This document shows positions 8,595 through 16,923 of a stretch of DNA of 64,000 bases, one piece after another. The notes beneath the pieces were generated by a model that was not told where the DNA came from, made no database searches, and worked only from the letters and a program-made list of their open reading frames with translations. The position numbers and the translations under genes are program-made. The first letter of the stretch is position 1, and the number at the start of each line of letters is the position of its first letter. Source of the DNA: an uncultured Thermofilaceae archaeon (GTDB lineage: Archaea; Thermoproteota; Thermoprotei; Thermofilales; Thermofilaceae); contig CALHPJ010000002.1 in the NCBI GenBank assembly GCA_938036345.1, forward strand, positions 62,001-126,000, in the 5' to 3' direction.

Positions 8595-9512
8595 CTAGGG
8601 AACCGACGCGGCACGTGCAAGCCTAATGTAGTTTCTGCCTGCTCTTTTCTCGATCACGATTAAACCCACATCCTCTAGCCGCTTCAGCCTTCTCCAAAGC
8701 GTTGTTGTAGGCAGGTTAACAACTCTCTGCAACTCGCGCTGAAAAGCCCCGCCCCCCAGCCTCTTTAAACCCTCGATTATCTGCACATCCTCTTCGCTCA
8801 GCTTTTCGAGAGCCCTCTTCGCCCTTCTCCTATGGATAGCTACCGCAACAGTTAACGCCAGCGCTAGAATAGCGATGATGACTATGGCGTAATGCGCGAT
8901 AGATTCGAGCAAAGCTTTAAGCTCGTCAGCGCCTTTCCCGGTTTCCTCGGGGGGCTTGCTGACACCGCCCTGTTGGGGTTCACTCGGGGGCTGCGGAAGG
9001 GGTGTATACGCGAACACGTATCCGACAACCACCTCACCCGGCTCGAAAAGGAGGGATATCGACCCCTTTACTGGAACTATTTCCTCAGGTACTTTATTGA
9101 GGTACGTTACAGTGGCGTTGGGTGGGAGGATGATATTGACCATGTAGGGGGATGAAAAGTTAACGTACCAAGTTTTACCAATTTTATACGTTAAAGTCTG
9201 CGTGTAGTATGAAATCCTCACCTCGCTGGCATCAATACACGCCACGTTTATGGTTCCCAGAGTCTCGTTTAGCTCGTAGGCTAGAGGTTCGTTAAGCTCA
9301 TCCGTCACAGTCAGCAGAAAAGAGGGATCCGGGACACCCACCAGGGGGATGCTCAATTCAGTAACCCCCTCCGTGTAAACGGTGTATCTGACCCTGGCCA
9401 CCCCTCCGTCTATTATTTCAATGGAAACTTGGGAAGCCTGCCCCTGCACCGGTACGCTAGCTAGCAGAAAACCTAGCAGCGCAGTGAGTGCTAGGGCGGT
9501 GCCCTCTCTCAC
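8595..9512 (-). CDS. Membrane-anchored winged-helix transcription regulator
   Basis: A protein of about 305 residues with a signal peptide (ALALTALLGFLLASVPVQG), an extracytoplasmic beta-rich domain of about 170 residues, a Pro/Gln/Glu linker, one membrane segment (AIVIIAILALALTVAVAI) and a cytoplasmic basic stretch followed by a winged helix (LQRVVNLPTTTLWRRLKRL). The layout suggests a one-component regulator sensing an outside signal; signal and targets are unknown. GTG at 9512 is preferred over ATG 9530 because the TTAAATA element (9535-9541) is about 26 bp away and the GTG start gives a cleaner signal peptide. Confidence 0.75.
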   Translation of the reverse strand: MREGTALALTALLGFLLASVPVQGQASQVSIEIIDGGVARVRYTVYTEGVTELSIPLVGVPDPSFLLTVTDELNEPLAYELNETLGTINVACIDASEVRISYYTQTLTYKIGKTWYVNFSSPYMVNIILPPNATVTYLNKVPEEIVPVKGSISLLFEPGEVVVGYVFAYTPLPQPPSEPQQGGVSKPPEETGKGADELKALLESIAHYAIVIIAILALALTVAVAIHRRRAKRALEKLSEEDVQIIEGLKRLGGGAFQRELQRVVNLPTTTLWRRLKRLEDVGLIVIEKRAGRNYIRLARAASVP

Positions 9513-9562
9513 GGGGGATTCAAGGCACATACGCTATTTAAGGGTGACTTTGAAGAGATCAC

Positions 9563-9604
9563 GTTAAAAATAAAAAATTTAAAAAATTATTATTTAAGTT
9601 TTAT
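9563..9604 (-). terminator. T-rich tract after the coiled-coil protein gene
   Basis: Read on the minus strand, this segment just past the stop at 9614 holds TTTTTT and ATTTTTTA runs in otherwise A/T sequence, as expected for an archaeal factor-independent terminator. It is far richer in A/T than the surrounding genes. There is no strong hairpin. Confidence 0.45.
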
Positions 9605-9613
9605 TTAGGTCCT

Positions 9614-11026
9614 CTACTTTCCGCCAGACCTTTTACCTGGAGGCTCTCCCGCTTTACCTCTCCTAGTCTCTGCTATTTTTCGCAGGTTCTCCTTAATTTT
9701 TTCAACTTCTCTCTGCATGTTTTGCAACCTTCTTAATTCATTTTGGATTCTTTCCCTCTCCCTTTCAAGTTCCTTTTCAAATATTTTAACCCTCTCCCTC
9801 TCTCTGGCCAGGTGCTGTTTCTCGATAGTTTTACCAATTTTGTTTATTAGGTTTGCCAGTCTGTTTAGGCTCTCATTGGATATTCTCTCGAATCTCTCTA
9901 AAGTTTTGTTAATCTTTTCTATTATTTTCCATGAAAACATTCCTTTCCTTAATGCCTCGCTAATTTCTGTCTCGTTGATATCTAGGTCCAGGTCCCGCAG
10001 CGTCTTCGCTAAGCGTTCACGGCCTAACTTGGCAAGCTGTGCTGTCGCGCGACCTAGGATAGAGCGTACCTGAGCCAAATAGTGGGCTGCCGCGCTTATG
10101 TTGCAAGATGCCGCCTGAGCGCGCCCTTCCTCGATTAATTCCTTCGCCTTAACTAACTCGTCCGCTATTGCGGTCAAGTTATAACCTTTTTCAGACAAAT
10201 CAGCTACTATACCCCCAAGTTCCGCTAATCTTCGCTCAGCCTCGTCGAAGGCCACTTTAAGAGGGTAGAACTCCGGTGTCCATTTGCACGTTAAGTTACC
10301 GGGCATGCGTGTTTCATTCCATCCTACAGGTGGCTGCTCCCTCACCACCGCCCTGCATGCGGCAAAGGAGGCATCCAGCCGCTCCCCAAGCTCTTCTTGA
10401 AGCTCGAGTGCGTTGCCGTATTTCTGGAGAGCTAGCACAGCGTAGCTTTTTGCGGCGCTGTAGTTACCACCTTCAAGGGCGGCCAGCGCCTGGCTTAGGT
10501 ATTCGTCACCGGTAAGCGTTAAATTTAAGGCGAGCTCGAATACTTCGCTTAAATCTGCTGTGAAATTGTAGCTCATTAAAACTTGATTTCGGCAGTGAAC
10601 CATCTCCTTAAGCCTGGTGGCAGCTTCCACTAGTTTATCTGCCCCCTTGAGTTTCCGCGGAGCGGGCGCCACAATTTCTGGCTCCTGAGAGGGGGGAGCC
10701 TCGACGGTGAAGGTGGCTGCAGCCTGCTCCCCTCCGTTCAAGACGATGACCGTGTAGCTGCCGCTGGGGGCCGCGGCTGGCAGGTTAAAAGTTAGCGTGA
10801 CTACGCCCCCCTCGTTCGTAGTTACGTTTTGGGAAAATACAATCGAGTTGCTGGGGTCGAGAATCCGAACATCGTATGTTGCGTTGGCTTGCCCCTCAAT
10901 CGTTATAACTACGGCGTCCCCGGGCTTATAAACCAGGCTTTCGATAGCTATGTTAATAGGCAGCGCGAGAGCGGCTGCGATTAATGCTACCAAAGTCCCG
11001 TGCACCAGCAGGCTTCTCACTCTCAT
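9614..11026 (-). CDS. Secreted Ig-like/coiled-coil protein of unknown function
   Basis: A protein of about 470 residues. It has an N-terminal signal peptide (LLVHGTLVALIAAALALP), then an Ig-like or macroglobulin-type beta domain (YKPGDAVVITIEGQANATYD ... APSGSYTVIV), then about 330 mostly helical residues ending in a long charged coiled coil (repeats such as ARERERVKIFEKELERERER) and a lysine/glycine-rich tail. There is no transmembrane anchor at the C-terminus. It could be a cell-surface spacer or an envelope-binding protein. Base use shifts to A/T in the coiled coil. ATG 11026 is chosen; GTG 11041 is five codons upstream. It lies next to the membrane-anchored regulator on the same strand, but with a T-rich tract between. 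Confidence 0.65.
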   Translation of the reverse strand: MRVRSLLVHGTLVALIAAALALPINIAIESLVYKPGDAVVITIEGQANATYDVRILDPSNSIVFSQNVTTNEGGVVTLTFNLPAAAPSGSYTVIVLNGGEQAAATFTVEAPPSQEPEIVAPAPRKLKGADKLVEAATRLKEMVHCRNQVLMSYNFTADLSEVFELALNLTLTGDEYLSQALAALEGGNYSAAKSYAVLALQKYGNALELQEELGERLDASFAACRAVVREQPPVGWNETRMPGNLTCKWTPEFYPLKVAFDEAERRLAELGGIVADLSEKGYNLTAIADELVKAKELIEEGRAQAASCNISAAAHYLAQVRSILGRATAQLAKLGRERLAKTLRDLDLDINETEISEALRKGMFSWKIIEKINKTLERFERISNESLNRLANLINKIGKTIEKQHLARERERVKIFEKELERERERIQNELRRLQNMQREVEKIKENLRKIAETRRGKAGEPPGKRSGGK

Positions 11027-11151
11027 ATGCGCTCCAACCACCTCAACAATTAAAGTGGTTTAAGGAATACCCTGAAAAACTCTAGCGGAAACATTGAAAG
11101 GTACTTTTCAATGCGGTACCTAACGTTTTAAGAGCGGGTGGAAGGAACCCT

Positions 11152-11901
11152 GTGGTTAACTGCAGCTACTGCAATCGTCCAATAGAGGGGCTTCCCTACA
11201 GGTGCAAGTACTGCGGTAAGGTATACTGCGTGGAGCACCACCTACCGGAGAACCACGAGTGCGAAGGCTTGCAGATGGCCAAGAGCCCGGATCAAATTGA
11301 GAGGGAAAATGCCAGCCTCACCCCTTATCCCGGGGCCTCTCCAGTGACTAAGACTACTTCAGGAGCAATGTTTCATCCTAGGGAGCTTCTAGACTTGATC
11401 ATAGCCGCGCTCGCCGTAGCCTTGGCCTTCATCTTCCCATACACGCTCCAAAGAGCCGTAACAGCCCTGGTGATCGCCTCACTGGCGTACGTGCCGCACG
11501 AGTTAGCCCACAAGTTCGCAGCACATTTTTCAGGTTTCCGCGCCACCTTCACGCTGTACTGGCCGGGTCTGGCACTTACCCTGCTGTCAGCGCTGCCTTA
11601 CATGCCGTTCAGGCTGGTGTTCCCGGGGTACGTCGCTGTGGAGGGTATCGGCGGCAATGCTAGAATCGAAGGTAGAATCGCAGCCGCTGGGCCGCTGGTG
11701 AACTTGGCTCTGTGCTCTCTGCTGGCCTTGCTGCCCCCATTCTACAATCGGGGTTTGCTCTTCGCCTCCGCGCTGATATCAGCTCTAAACCTATTACCTT
11801 TACCCCCGCTGGACGGGTCAAAGATCATCAAATGGAACGCGGGCCTGTGGGCTTTAATGGCGATCGCCAGTGCAATGTTTGTTTTAGTCGCAATTAAGTA
11901 G
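11152..11901 (+). CDS. AN1-type zinc finger fused to M50-family membrane protease
   Basis: A 249-residue protein in two parts. Residues 4-37 form a complete AN1 zinc finger (C4-x2-C7, C18-x2-C21, C26, H29, H35, C37). After a linker come about six membrane segments with the site-2-protease motif HELAH (H116, E117, H120) and [10 protein letters not shown] (N213 to D221), the third zinc ligand. M50 enzymes cut within or near the membrane. The AN1 finger on the cytoplasmic side may recruit a substrate or adaptor. The start is GTG. It is followed about 220 bp later by a phospholipase-D-like gene. Confidence 0.87.
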   Translation: MVNCSYCNRPIEGLPYRCKYCGKVYCVEHHLPENHECEGLQMAKSPDQIERENASLTPYPGASPVTKTTSGAMFHPRELLDLIIAALAVALAFIFPYTLQRAVTALVIASLAYVPHELAHKFAAHFSGFRATFTLYWPGLALTLLSALPYMPFRLVFPGYVAVEGIGGNARIEGRIAAAGPLVNLALCSLLALLPPFYNRGLLFASALISALNLLPLPPLDGSKIIKWNAGLWALMAIASAMFVLVAIK

Positions 11902-11949
11902 AAGTGCCTCGGATACTGGGTGAATTGACCGTAGATTTTACCACATCAT

Positions 11950-12063
11950 TTAGCCGTATCCGCTACAAACCGCGTACAGGGCTAAGCCCCTATCAGAGTA
12001 GTGCGAAACAATCAATTGAGCAGCGCCCCCGGAAGTGACCGGCCGCTTTTCCACATCCTTCAC
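11950..12063 (-). CDS. Candidate 37-residue ORF, very tentative
   Basis: A short minus-strand frame starting at GTG 12063 and ending at TAA 11950. Its only support is position: a TTTTAACG element at 12087-12094 lies about 27 bp before this GTG, and about 29 bp before the start of the divergent phospholipase-D-like gene, so the element could serve both directions. The peptide has no motif I recognise. The rest of the gap between 11902 and 12118 shows nothing else. Confidence 0.18.
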   Translation of the reverse strand: MKDVEKRPVTSGGAAQLIVSHYSDRGLALYAVCSGYG

Positions 12064-12118
12064 TAAAAATTCTCGGGGCGTCAGACTTTTAACGTTATTC
12101 ACCGTTGATTTCTGCCGT

Positions 12119-12703
12119 ATGCCCGCAAAAATCAAAAGGCAGAGGTCAGAGGTAAGCTTCCTGCTTGGAGTGCTCCTCGGAGCGGCTTTAACGTACTTTA
12201 TCCTCACCGAGCTTTACGTCCAGCGGCCAATCTCCGAGTTTACATTGACGCTTTTACCAAATGAGGAGTACTTTCACCGCGTTTACGAGCTGGTAAACCG
12301 CGCCAACTCGAGCATCCACATCGTCATGTACGTAGTTAAGTACGACCCGAAGGAGGCAGAGGATCCAGCTAATGTGCTGCTAGCTGCCCTGAAGGCGGCT
12401 CGCGATAGGGGCTTGGACGTTAAAGTGGTGGTCGATGACGTAACCAAGAGCGACTACCCCGAGACAATTGCTTACTTGAAGGCCAATGGGATACCAGTTA
12501 GGCTGGACCCGAAATCCGGCATCACCACGCACGCGAAACTTGTCATCATAGACGGCAAGATCGTTATCATGGGAAGCCACAACTGGACTGAATCGGCCCT
12601 CTCAAGGAATAACGAGTACTCGGTACTGATATACTCCAGGGACGTCGCCTCAGAGGTTGAGAAGTACTTCCAGAACCTGTGGGAGAAGGGGCGGCCTCTC
12701 TAG
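12119..12703 (+). CDS. Phospholipase-D-like nuclease, membrane-anchored
   Basis: A 194-residue protein with one N-terminal membrane segment (residues 13-33) and one HKD motif: H138-A-K140, D145, followed by GSHNWTESAL. Single-HKD proteins of this kind act as dimers and include Nuc-type nucleases. The anchor places the catalytic domain outside the cell or at the membrane. The frame is open from 12035, but ATG 12119 gives a basic stretch before the anchor and lies about 29 bp after a TTTTAACG element. Confidence 0.83.
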   Translation: MPAKIKRQRSEVSFLLGVLLGAALTYFILTELYVQRPISEFTLTLLPNEEYFHRVYELVNRANSSIHIVMYVVKYDPKEAEDPANVLLAALKAARDRGLDVKVVVDDVTKSDYPETIAYLKANGIPVRLDPKSGITTHAKLVIIDGKIVIMGSHNWTESALSRNNEYSVLIYSRDVASEVEKYFQNLWEKGRPL

Positions 12704-12873
12704 TCGACGAGAAATTCGTAGCCGCATTTAGGGCATTTAACGTAGTCGCAGCTTAAGCTGGCCAGGGAGCAACCCGAGCACGCGAACGCCCTGGAGTACG
12801 TTATACTGAAGGTGTAGCCGCATTTAGGGCACCTCACTAGGTCCTTCCGACCCTTTAATCTCAGAGACGGCAC
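12700..12873 (-). CDS. Small double zinc-ribbon protein, 57 residues
   Basis: A short minus-strand gene starting at GTG 12873 and stopping at 12700, overlapping the end of the preceding plus-strand gene by three bases. The translation holds CPKCGY at residues 15-20 and again at 47-52, with CSGC at 32-35 and a further Cys at 42. Seven regularly spaced cysteines in 57 residues is very unlikely by chance. It resembles small archaeal zinc-ribbon or rubredoxin-like proteins of unknown role. T/A-rich sequence about 20-28 bp before the GTG could be its promoter. It is too short to appear in ordinary ORF lists. Confidence 0.7.
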   Translation of the reverse strand: MPSLRLKGRKDLVRCPKCGYTFSITYSRAFACSGCSLASLSCDYVKCPKCGYEFLVD

Positions 12874-12927
12874 AGTTGGGGAGTGTGGCTTAAGCGTAAA
12901 AGCGTTACTCCGCGTGAATTGGCGCTT

Positions 12928-14088
12928 TTAGCGAACAGCTCCCGCACCCCCGTCACCGGTGGGGCAACTGCTGTAGAGGTTGAGGCATCGTGCTGGATAG
13001 TTTTCCACGGCTTCTTTAATCAGCTCCCTCACTTTTTTATCAACCTCGTCTTTCCCTAAATCCAGCTTAACTAGTCGGCCCTCCTCCACCGCCACCTCTC
13101 CTTTGACAAGTACGAATCGAGGCGAGACGCTACCCTCGAGTACTTTCTCTAGAGGCTCGTCGAAGACCAGGACATCCCCTTCCCAACCGATTCCGAATAA
13201 TTCGTAGCCGCCAACGGTTGACTTGCTAAGCAGGTAGCTTGCCCACCCCCTCCCGTGCACTTTCACCGCCGCCTTGTACGCTGCAGCTGCACTTCCCAGC
13301 AGCAGGGGCCAATCGCTGCCCACCGCGTCAACCTCCCCAGGACGCCCTATAGTTTTACCGTAGAGCCGCAGGTTGGAGAGCGGGCAGTGAACTACCCGAA
13401 TCCCGTACTCTTTGTAGCCTGATCCCGAGATGCAGTGCACTCCGATTATCTTGCTGTCCTCCCCTTTTCTCAAGTTGAGCAAGGAGACTAGGGTGGGCAA
13501 CTCGTCGATCCCCTCGCTCAGATGTATGCTGAACGGCACTCCGAGCTCTTTGGCAGCTGAGTAGGCGGCCCTGAGCGACTCGGGCGTAACGCAGCCTATA
13601 GAGTGGATGAAGAACCCAAGCGGTATAGCCCCGTCGAGCGCCGATACCGATAAAAGCAGGCTAGTCACGCGCCACGCGTCAGGCCACCCCGCCTGGAGGT
13701 CCATGATCGTCGGCATGACCACTACCCTAGGTTTAACTGGGAGCTTCCTATAGGCTAGCACGTTAGCGTCACCTCTCCCCACCAGGGCCATCAGCGTTAC
13801 CCCATCGAGTAGGCTCCTAAGCATGGATGCTGCAGCGAGTTTTGAAGAGAGATCCAAGTCGGCTCTCAACGCGGCTTCGTCGACTTTCAGTCTCCTATTC
13901 CTGATCCACTCATACGCGTTGCTCCACCTCCCCTCCCCCGCATCGATGACCTGGGGGTGTGCGTGGGCGTCCGAGAATCCGGGCGTTACCACGGTTTCCC
14001 CGTAGAGGGATCCCTTACCCCGGAGCTTCATACGGGCCGATTCAGTAACGCCGCGGGGCGTCACCAGCGTTCCAGCCTCGATCTCCAT
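12928..14088 (-). CDS. Metal-dependent amidohydrolase
   Basis: A protein of about 386 residues from the amidohydrolase superfamily. Metal ligands are visible: DAHAH (H42, H44), H in FSIHLSEG, H in GIRVVHCPLSN, and D in GSDWP. The flanking N- and C-terminal beta segments (TLVTPRGVTES; GDVLVFDEPLEKVLEG) make the usual composite sandwich. This is the layout of the chlorohydrolase/deaminase branch; the substrate cannot be told. ATG 14088 overlaps the stop of the upstream IMP dehydrogenase gene as TGATG, which suggests coupling and a nucleobase-related substrate. ATG 14097 is an alternative. Confidence 0.8.
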   Translation of the reverse strand: MEIEAGTLVTPRGVTESARMKLRGKGSLYGETVVTPGFSDAHAHPQVIDAGEGRWSNAYEWIRNRRLKVDEAALRADLDLSSKLAAASMLRSLLDGVTLMALVGRGDANVLAYRKLPVKPRVVVMPTIMDLQAGWPDAWRVTSLLLSVSALDGAIPLGFFIHSIGCVTPESLRAAYSAAKELGVPFSIHLSEGIDELPTLVSLLNLRKGEDSKIIGVHCISGSGYKEYGIRVVHCPLSNLRLYGKTIGRPGEVDAVGSDWPLLLGSAAAAYKAAVKVHGRGWASYLLSKSTVGGYELFGIGWEGDVLVFDEPLEKVLEGSVSPRFVLVKGEVAVEEGRLVKLDLGKDEVDKKVRELIKEAVENYPARCLNLYSSCPTGDGGAGAVR

Positions 14089-15137
14089 CAAAGCCATCTG
14101 GTAACCACCATACCCCGCGGCGAGCCTTCCTGCAGCCCCATATTGGTAATTCTGATAAAAGCGGCTTTCTCCCTAAGCTCTTCCAGGTTCCTGGCGCCAA
14201 CGTACCCCATACCCTGCTTAAGCGCGTTAACGAGTACCTCCACGACACTAGCTACCGGCCCTCGGTACTCGACGTAGCCTTCGACGCCCTCAGGGACTCG
14301 CTTGAAGGCCCCGTAGCGACTCGACCCCGCCGCTAAAGCCCCCTTGCTCCCCATCCCCCTATAGGGTTTGTACTTTTTACCATCGATCTCGATGACCTCC
14401 CCAGGAGCTTCGTCGGTTCCCGCGAGCAGGTAGCCCAGCATAACCGCGTCCGCGCCGGCCGCGAGCGCCTTTACCACGTGGGCGGGTTTTTCGATGCCGC
14501 CGTCAGCTACTACCCCTACGCCCGCCTCCCGCGCGACCTCCGCAACCCACGAGATAGCCGTCAACTGGGGTACGCCAACCCCCGCGACCTCCCTCGTCGT
14601 ACAGGCGTGCCCACTGCCCAGGCCAACCCTCAACGCGTCAGCGCCTGCATCTACGAGCGCGCGGGCCCCCTCCCGGGTCACGACGTTGCCGGCCATGACA
14701 TCTACGCCGTACCCTTTAAACCGCTTTGTCGCTTCGATAACATTCCTGCTGTGCCCGTGGGCGGAGTCCACAACTATGAGGTCGACACCGGCTTCGGCGT
14801 AGGCCTTTACCCTATCCTCGTCGAAGGGACCTACAGCGACGGAGATCGGAAGTTTCCTCTTCTTGGCTTTCCCTATTATGGAGAGCGCCTGCGCCGGCTC
14901 CATGTTCCGCGGAAGGACACCGAGGCCGCCCAGCTCGGCTAAGCGGAGCGCCATCGCTTCACCTGTAACGGTATCCATCGGGGAGCTAATGATCGGGATG
15001 CTCAGGGTCAGCCTCCTGGTTAGCCGTGTCGCCACATCTGTTTCGCCAATTTGTACGTCTGAGTACTGGGGGATAAGGAGAACGTCGTCTAGGCTTAGGC
15101 CCCAGGGTGCCTTTTCCAACTTACTCCAGAACCCCAT
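14088..15137 (-). CDS. guaB: IMP dehydrogenase lacking CBS domains
   Basis: A protein of about 349 residues with the IMPDH/GMP reductase barrel. LSLDDVLLIPQYSDV opens the domain, SSPMDTVTGEAMA follows, and the active-site loop is VGLGSGHACTTREV with the catalytic cysteine at 179. GGIEKPAHVVKALAAGADAVMLG binds phosphate. The usual CBS pair between residues of about 90-220 is absent, so allosteric control through CBS would be missing; GMP reductase or a related paralogue is possible. The loop reads SGHAC where IMPDH typically has PGSIC. ATG 15137 is chosen over an in-frame ATG at 15200 because a TATA-like element occupies 15183-15189. Confidence 0.8.
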   Translation of the reverse strand: MGFWSKLEKAPWGLSLDDVLLIPQYSDVQIGETDVATRLTRRLTLSIPIISSPMDTVTGEAMALRLAELGGLGVLPRNMEPAQALSIIGKAKKRKLPISVAVGPFDEDRVKAYAEAGVDLIVVDSAHGHSRNVIEATKRFKGYGVDVMAGNVVTREGARALVDAGADALRVGLGSGHACTTREVAGVGVPQLTAISWVAEVAREAGVGVVADGGIEKPAHVVKALAAGADAVMLGYLLAGTDEAPGEVIEIDGKKYKPYRGMGSKGALAAGSSRYGAFKRVPEGVEGYVEYRGPVASVVEVLVNALKQGMGYVGARNLEELREKAAFIRITNMGLQEGSPRGMVVTRWL

Positions 15138-15182
15138 TGGGGGGGACTTAGCGCTCCCATGATAAATTACTCCTCCGTACAC

Positions 15183-15189
15183 TATATAT
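15183..15189. promoter_or_regulatory. TATA element between guaB-like and PhoU-like genes
   Basis: TATATAT lies about 26 bp before the plus-strand ATG at 15212, a leaderless spacing. Because the element is nearly palindromic it may also act leftward; a second T/A block (AATTTAT on the minus strand near 15166) lies about 29 bp before the guaB start at 15137 and may be the leftward box instead. Confidence 0.55.
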
Positions 15190-15211
15190 TGGGGTTCCAA
15201 TTCTATATACT

Positions 15212-16207
15212 ATGATGGAGTCTGGCGCTACTTACGTTCGGAGCATCCAGAGGGTCGGGTACTCGACGTTTACCGTCTCTCTACCGAAGGGGTGGGCGCA
15301 GCGCCAGGGGGTCAAAAAGGGGTCCAAGGTGGTGATCCGCGAGCTCCCTGACGGATCCCTGGTGCTGAGTGTGGCGGAGAGGGAGCAGGAGTTGCCGCGC
15401 AAGCTCTCGGCCGACTTAGAGCTTTCCGGGGATGAGGGGGAGGTCGAGCTTGAGAGAGGAGTTATAGCCCTGTACCAAGCGGGATTTGATACGATAAGTG
15501 TTCAAGCGCCGCCCAGCTCGCTCGAAGCTTTGAAAAAGATTAGGAACCGGCTGAGCGGCGTTGAAGTGGTCGAGGAGGGGGAAGGGTCCGCCGTTTTGGA
15601 GGTTGTTTTAAACAACCTGGAGTTAGGCTTTAACCGGATACTCGACAGGATGGTCGCGCTGCTGCAATCCTCGATCGAGGACCTTCGGAAGTACTCAACT
15701 GAGAATAGCGTCCGTGCGCTTCAGAAGGTGGTTGAGCGGGACGATGAGGTCGATAAATTCTACTTCCTGCTTGTCCGCCAGGCATCGCTTTGCTTCCGTA
15801 GACCAGAGATCTTCAGCGAACTCGGGCTTAGCTCGCAGGGGGAGGTGCTCCCCCTCCTCTACTATGGGAAAACCCTTGAGAGGTTGGGCGATACGTTGAC
15901 GCAGATGGCGATGTACGCCTTAGATCGCAAAGCCCCCATACCCGGGGATATAGTCGCTTTGCTCCAAAAGGCGCTCGAGAAAGCTGTACTTTCCTTTAAC
16001 TCGAGAAGCACCGCGGCTATGAAGGAGCTAACTCGGATGCAATATGAGTTCTACGCTTCGCAGAGACCCGGCGACCTGTTAAGCAACCCCGTTTTATACC
16101 TGGCCGGCAATTTCCTCAGCCTGTGCGTGGACGTCATAGAGGCTAGGATAGAGTACGATGCGGTCAGAGCTGGCCGACAGCGGCAACTATTAAAAGCGCC
16201 CAGATAG
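15212..16207 (+). CDS. AbrB-PhoU phosphate-signalling regulator
   Basis: A 331-residue protein with an N-terminal AbrB/SpoVT-type swapped-hairpin DNA-binding domain (IQRVGYSTFTVSLPKGWAQR, then KKGSKVVIRELPDGSLVL) and two helical PhoU-type repeats from about residue 125. Fusions of this kind are archaeal and are usually linked to phosphate uptake control. No phosphate transporter is in the window, so the regulated genes are elsewhere. ATG at 15212 and the next codon ATG at 15215 are equivalent; a TATA element lies 26 bp upstream. Confidence 0.82.
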   Translation: MMESGATYVRSIQRVGYSTFTVSLPKGWAQRQGVKKGSKVVIRELPDGSLVLSVAEREQELPRKLSADLELSGDEGEVELERGVIALYQAGFDTISVQAPPSSLEALKKIRNRLSGVEVVEEGEGSAVLEVVLNNLELGFNRILDRMVALLQSSIEDLRKYSTENSVRALQKVVERDDEVDKFYFLLVRQASLCFRRPEIFSELGLSSQGEVLPLLYYGKTLERLGDTLTQMAMYALDRKAPIPGDIVALLQKALEKAVLSFNSRSTAAMKELTRMQYEFYASQRPGDLLSNPVLYLAGNFLSLCVDVIEARIEYDAVRAGRQRQLLKAPR

Positions 16208-16227
16208 ATTTGCAACGGGTTGCCCAA

Positions 16228-16923
16228 ATGTCGTGGCAAGATGCGGTTAAGAGAGCCCTCGTAAACGCCGGCGCTCGGGTCGAAGAAGGGCAGAGAGGGT
16301 TAGTAATTAGGAGCGAGGAGGAAAAAGGAGCCGCCTTCACCCTCCTGGTGAGAAGGCTCCATATGAGCCTGGACCGCAAAGTGGAGCTGGTCGGTACAGT
16401 AGAGGTATCCCCTCGCGGCAACGCTGAGGTTTTGAGGGAAATGCTGGCTTCTTCCTTCGAGGTAGAAATGAAGGGGTTAATCCGGAAGAGCTTCACTTGG
16501 AAGCATTGGGATGCGCTTCGTCTCCTCGAAAAAATCTACGGTCCAATAACCTTCAACAGTGAGTTGCTCGAGGCAGTTAAATCGGACAACGATGTTTTGC
16601 TCATGCTGCGTGAAGCTTCTCCGAATCTCTTTGAAGTTTTCCCAGAAATTATGCCCCCAAACTTTATGGAGTTGTACTTGGTCGAGCCGGGCCCGTTTGA
16701 GGGTTCCCTCGTTAGGGAGCTCATCGGTAAATACCTCAAAGAGCCGGAGAGACTGGCCTGGTGTATTAGGTTGCAGTTCCTATATGGGTCCCCCAGGATG
16801 CCGGTAAAAATACAGAGGAATTACCAGCTGGCGCTGCGGTTAGGTAGAAGCCTGAAAAAATTCACCGGGCAGCTATACTTATGTACCTCTTCCTCTCAGC
16901 TGGAGGAAGCGAGCTCCACATGA
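16228..16923 (+). CDS. Hypothetical protein downstream of AbrB-PhoU regulator
   Basis: A 231-residue soluble protein that I do not recognise. The first third is mixed alpha/beta with amphipathic strands (AAFTLLVRRLHMSLDRKVEL, VGTVEVSPRG); the rest is helical with no catalytic motif, cysteine cluster or membrane segment. ATG 16228 is preferred to TTG 16210. It follows the PhoU-like gene by 20 bases and is probably co-transcribed. Its 3' end overlaps the convergent M28-FtsX gene by 62 bases, an unusually long overlap, so the last residues may be wrong or constrained by both frames. Confidence 0.6.
   Translation: MSWQDAVKRALVNAGARVEEGQRGLVIRSEEEKGAAFTLLVRRLHMSLDRKVELVGTVEVSPRGNAEVLREMLASSFEVEMKGLIRKSFTWKHWDALRLLEKIYGPITFNSELLEAVKSDNDVLLMLREASPNLFEVFPEIMPPNFMELYLVEPGPFEGSLVRELIGKYLKEPERLAWCIRLQFLYGSPRMPVKIQRNYQLALRLGRSLKKFTGQLYLCTSSSQLEEASST

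Noticed and set aside
14478-15162. Plus-strand frames of 99-154 codons opposite the IMP dehydrogenase gene
   Set aside because: All are antisense to an unmistakable enzyme and have no motif.
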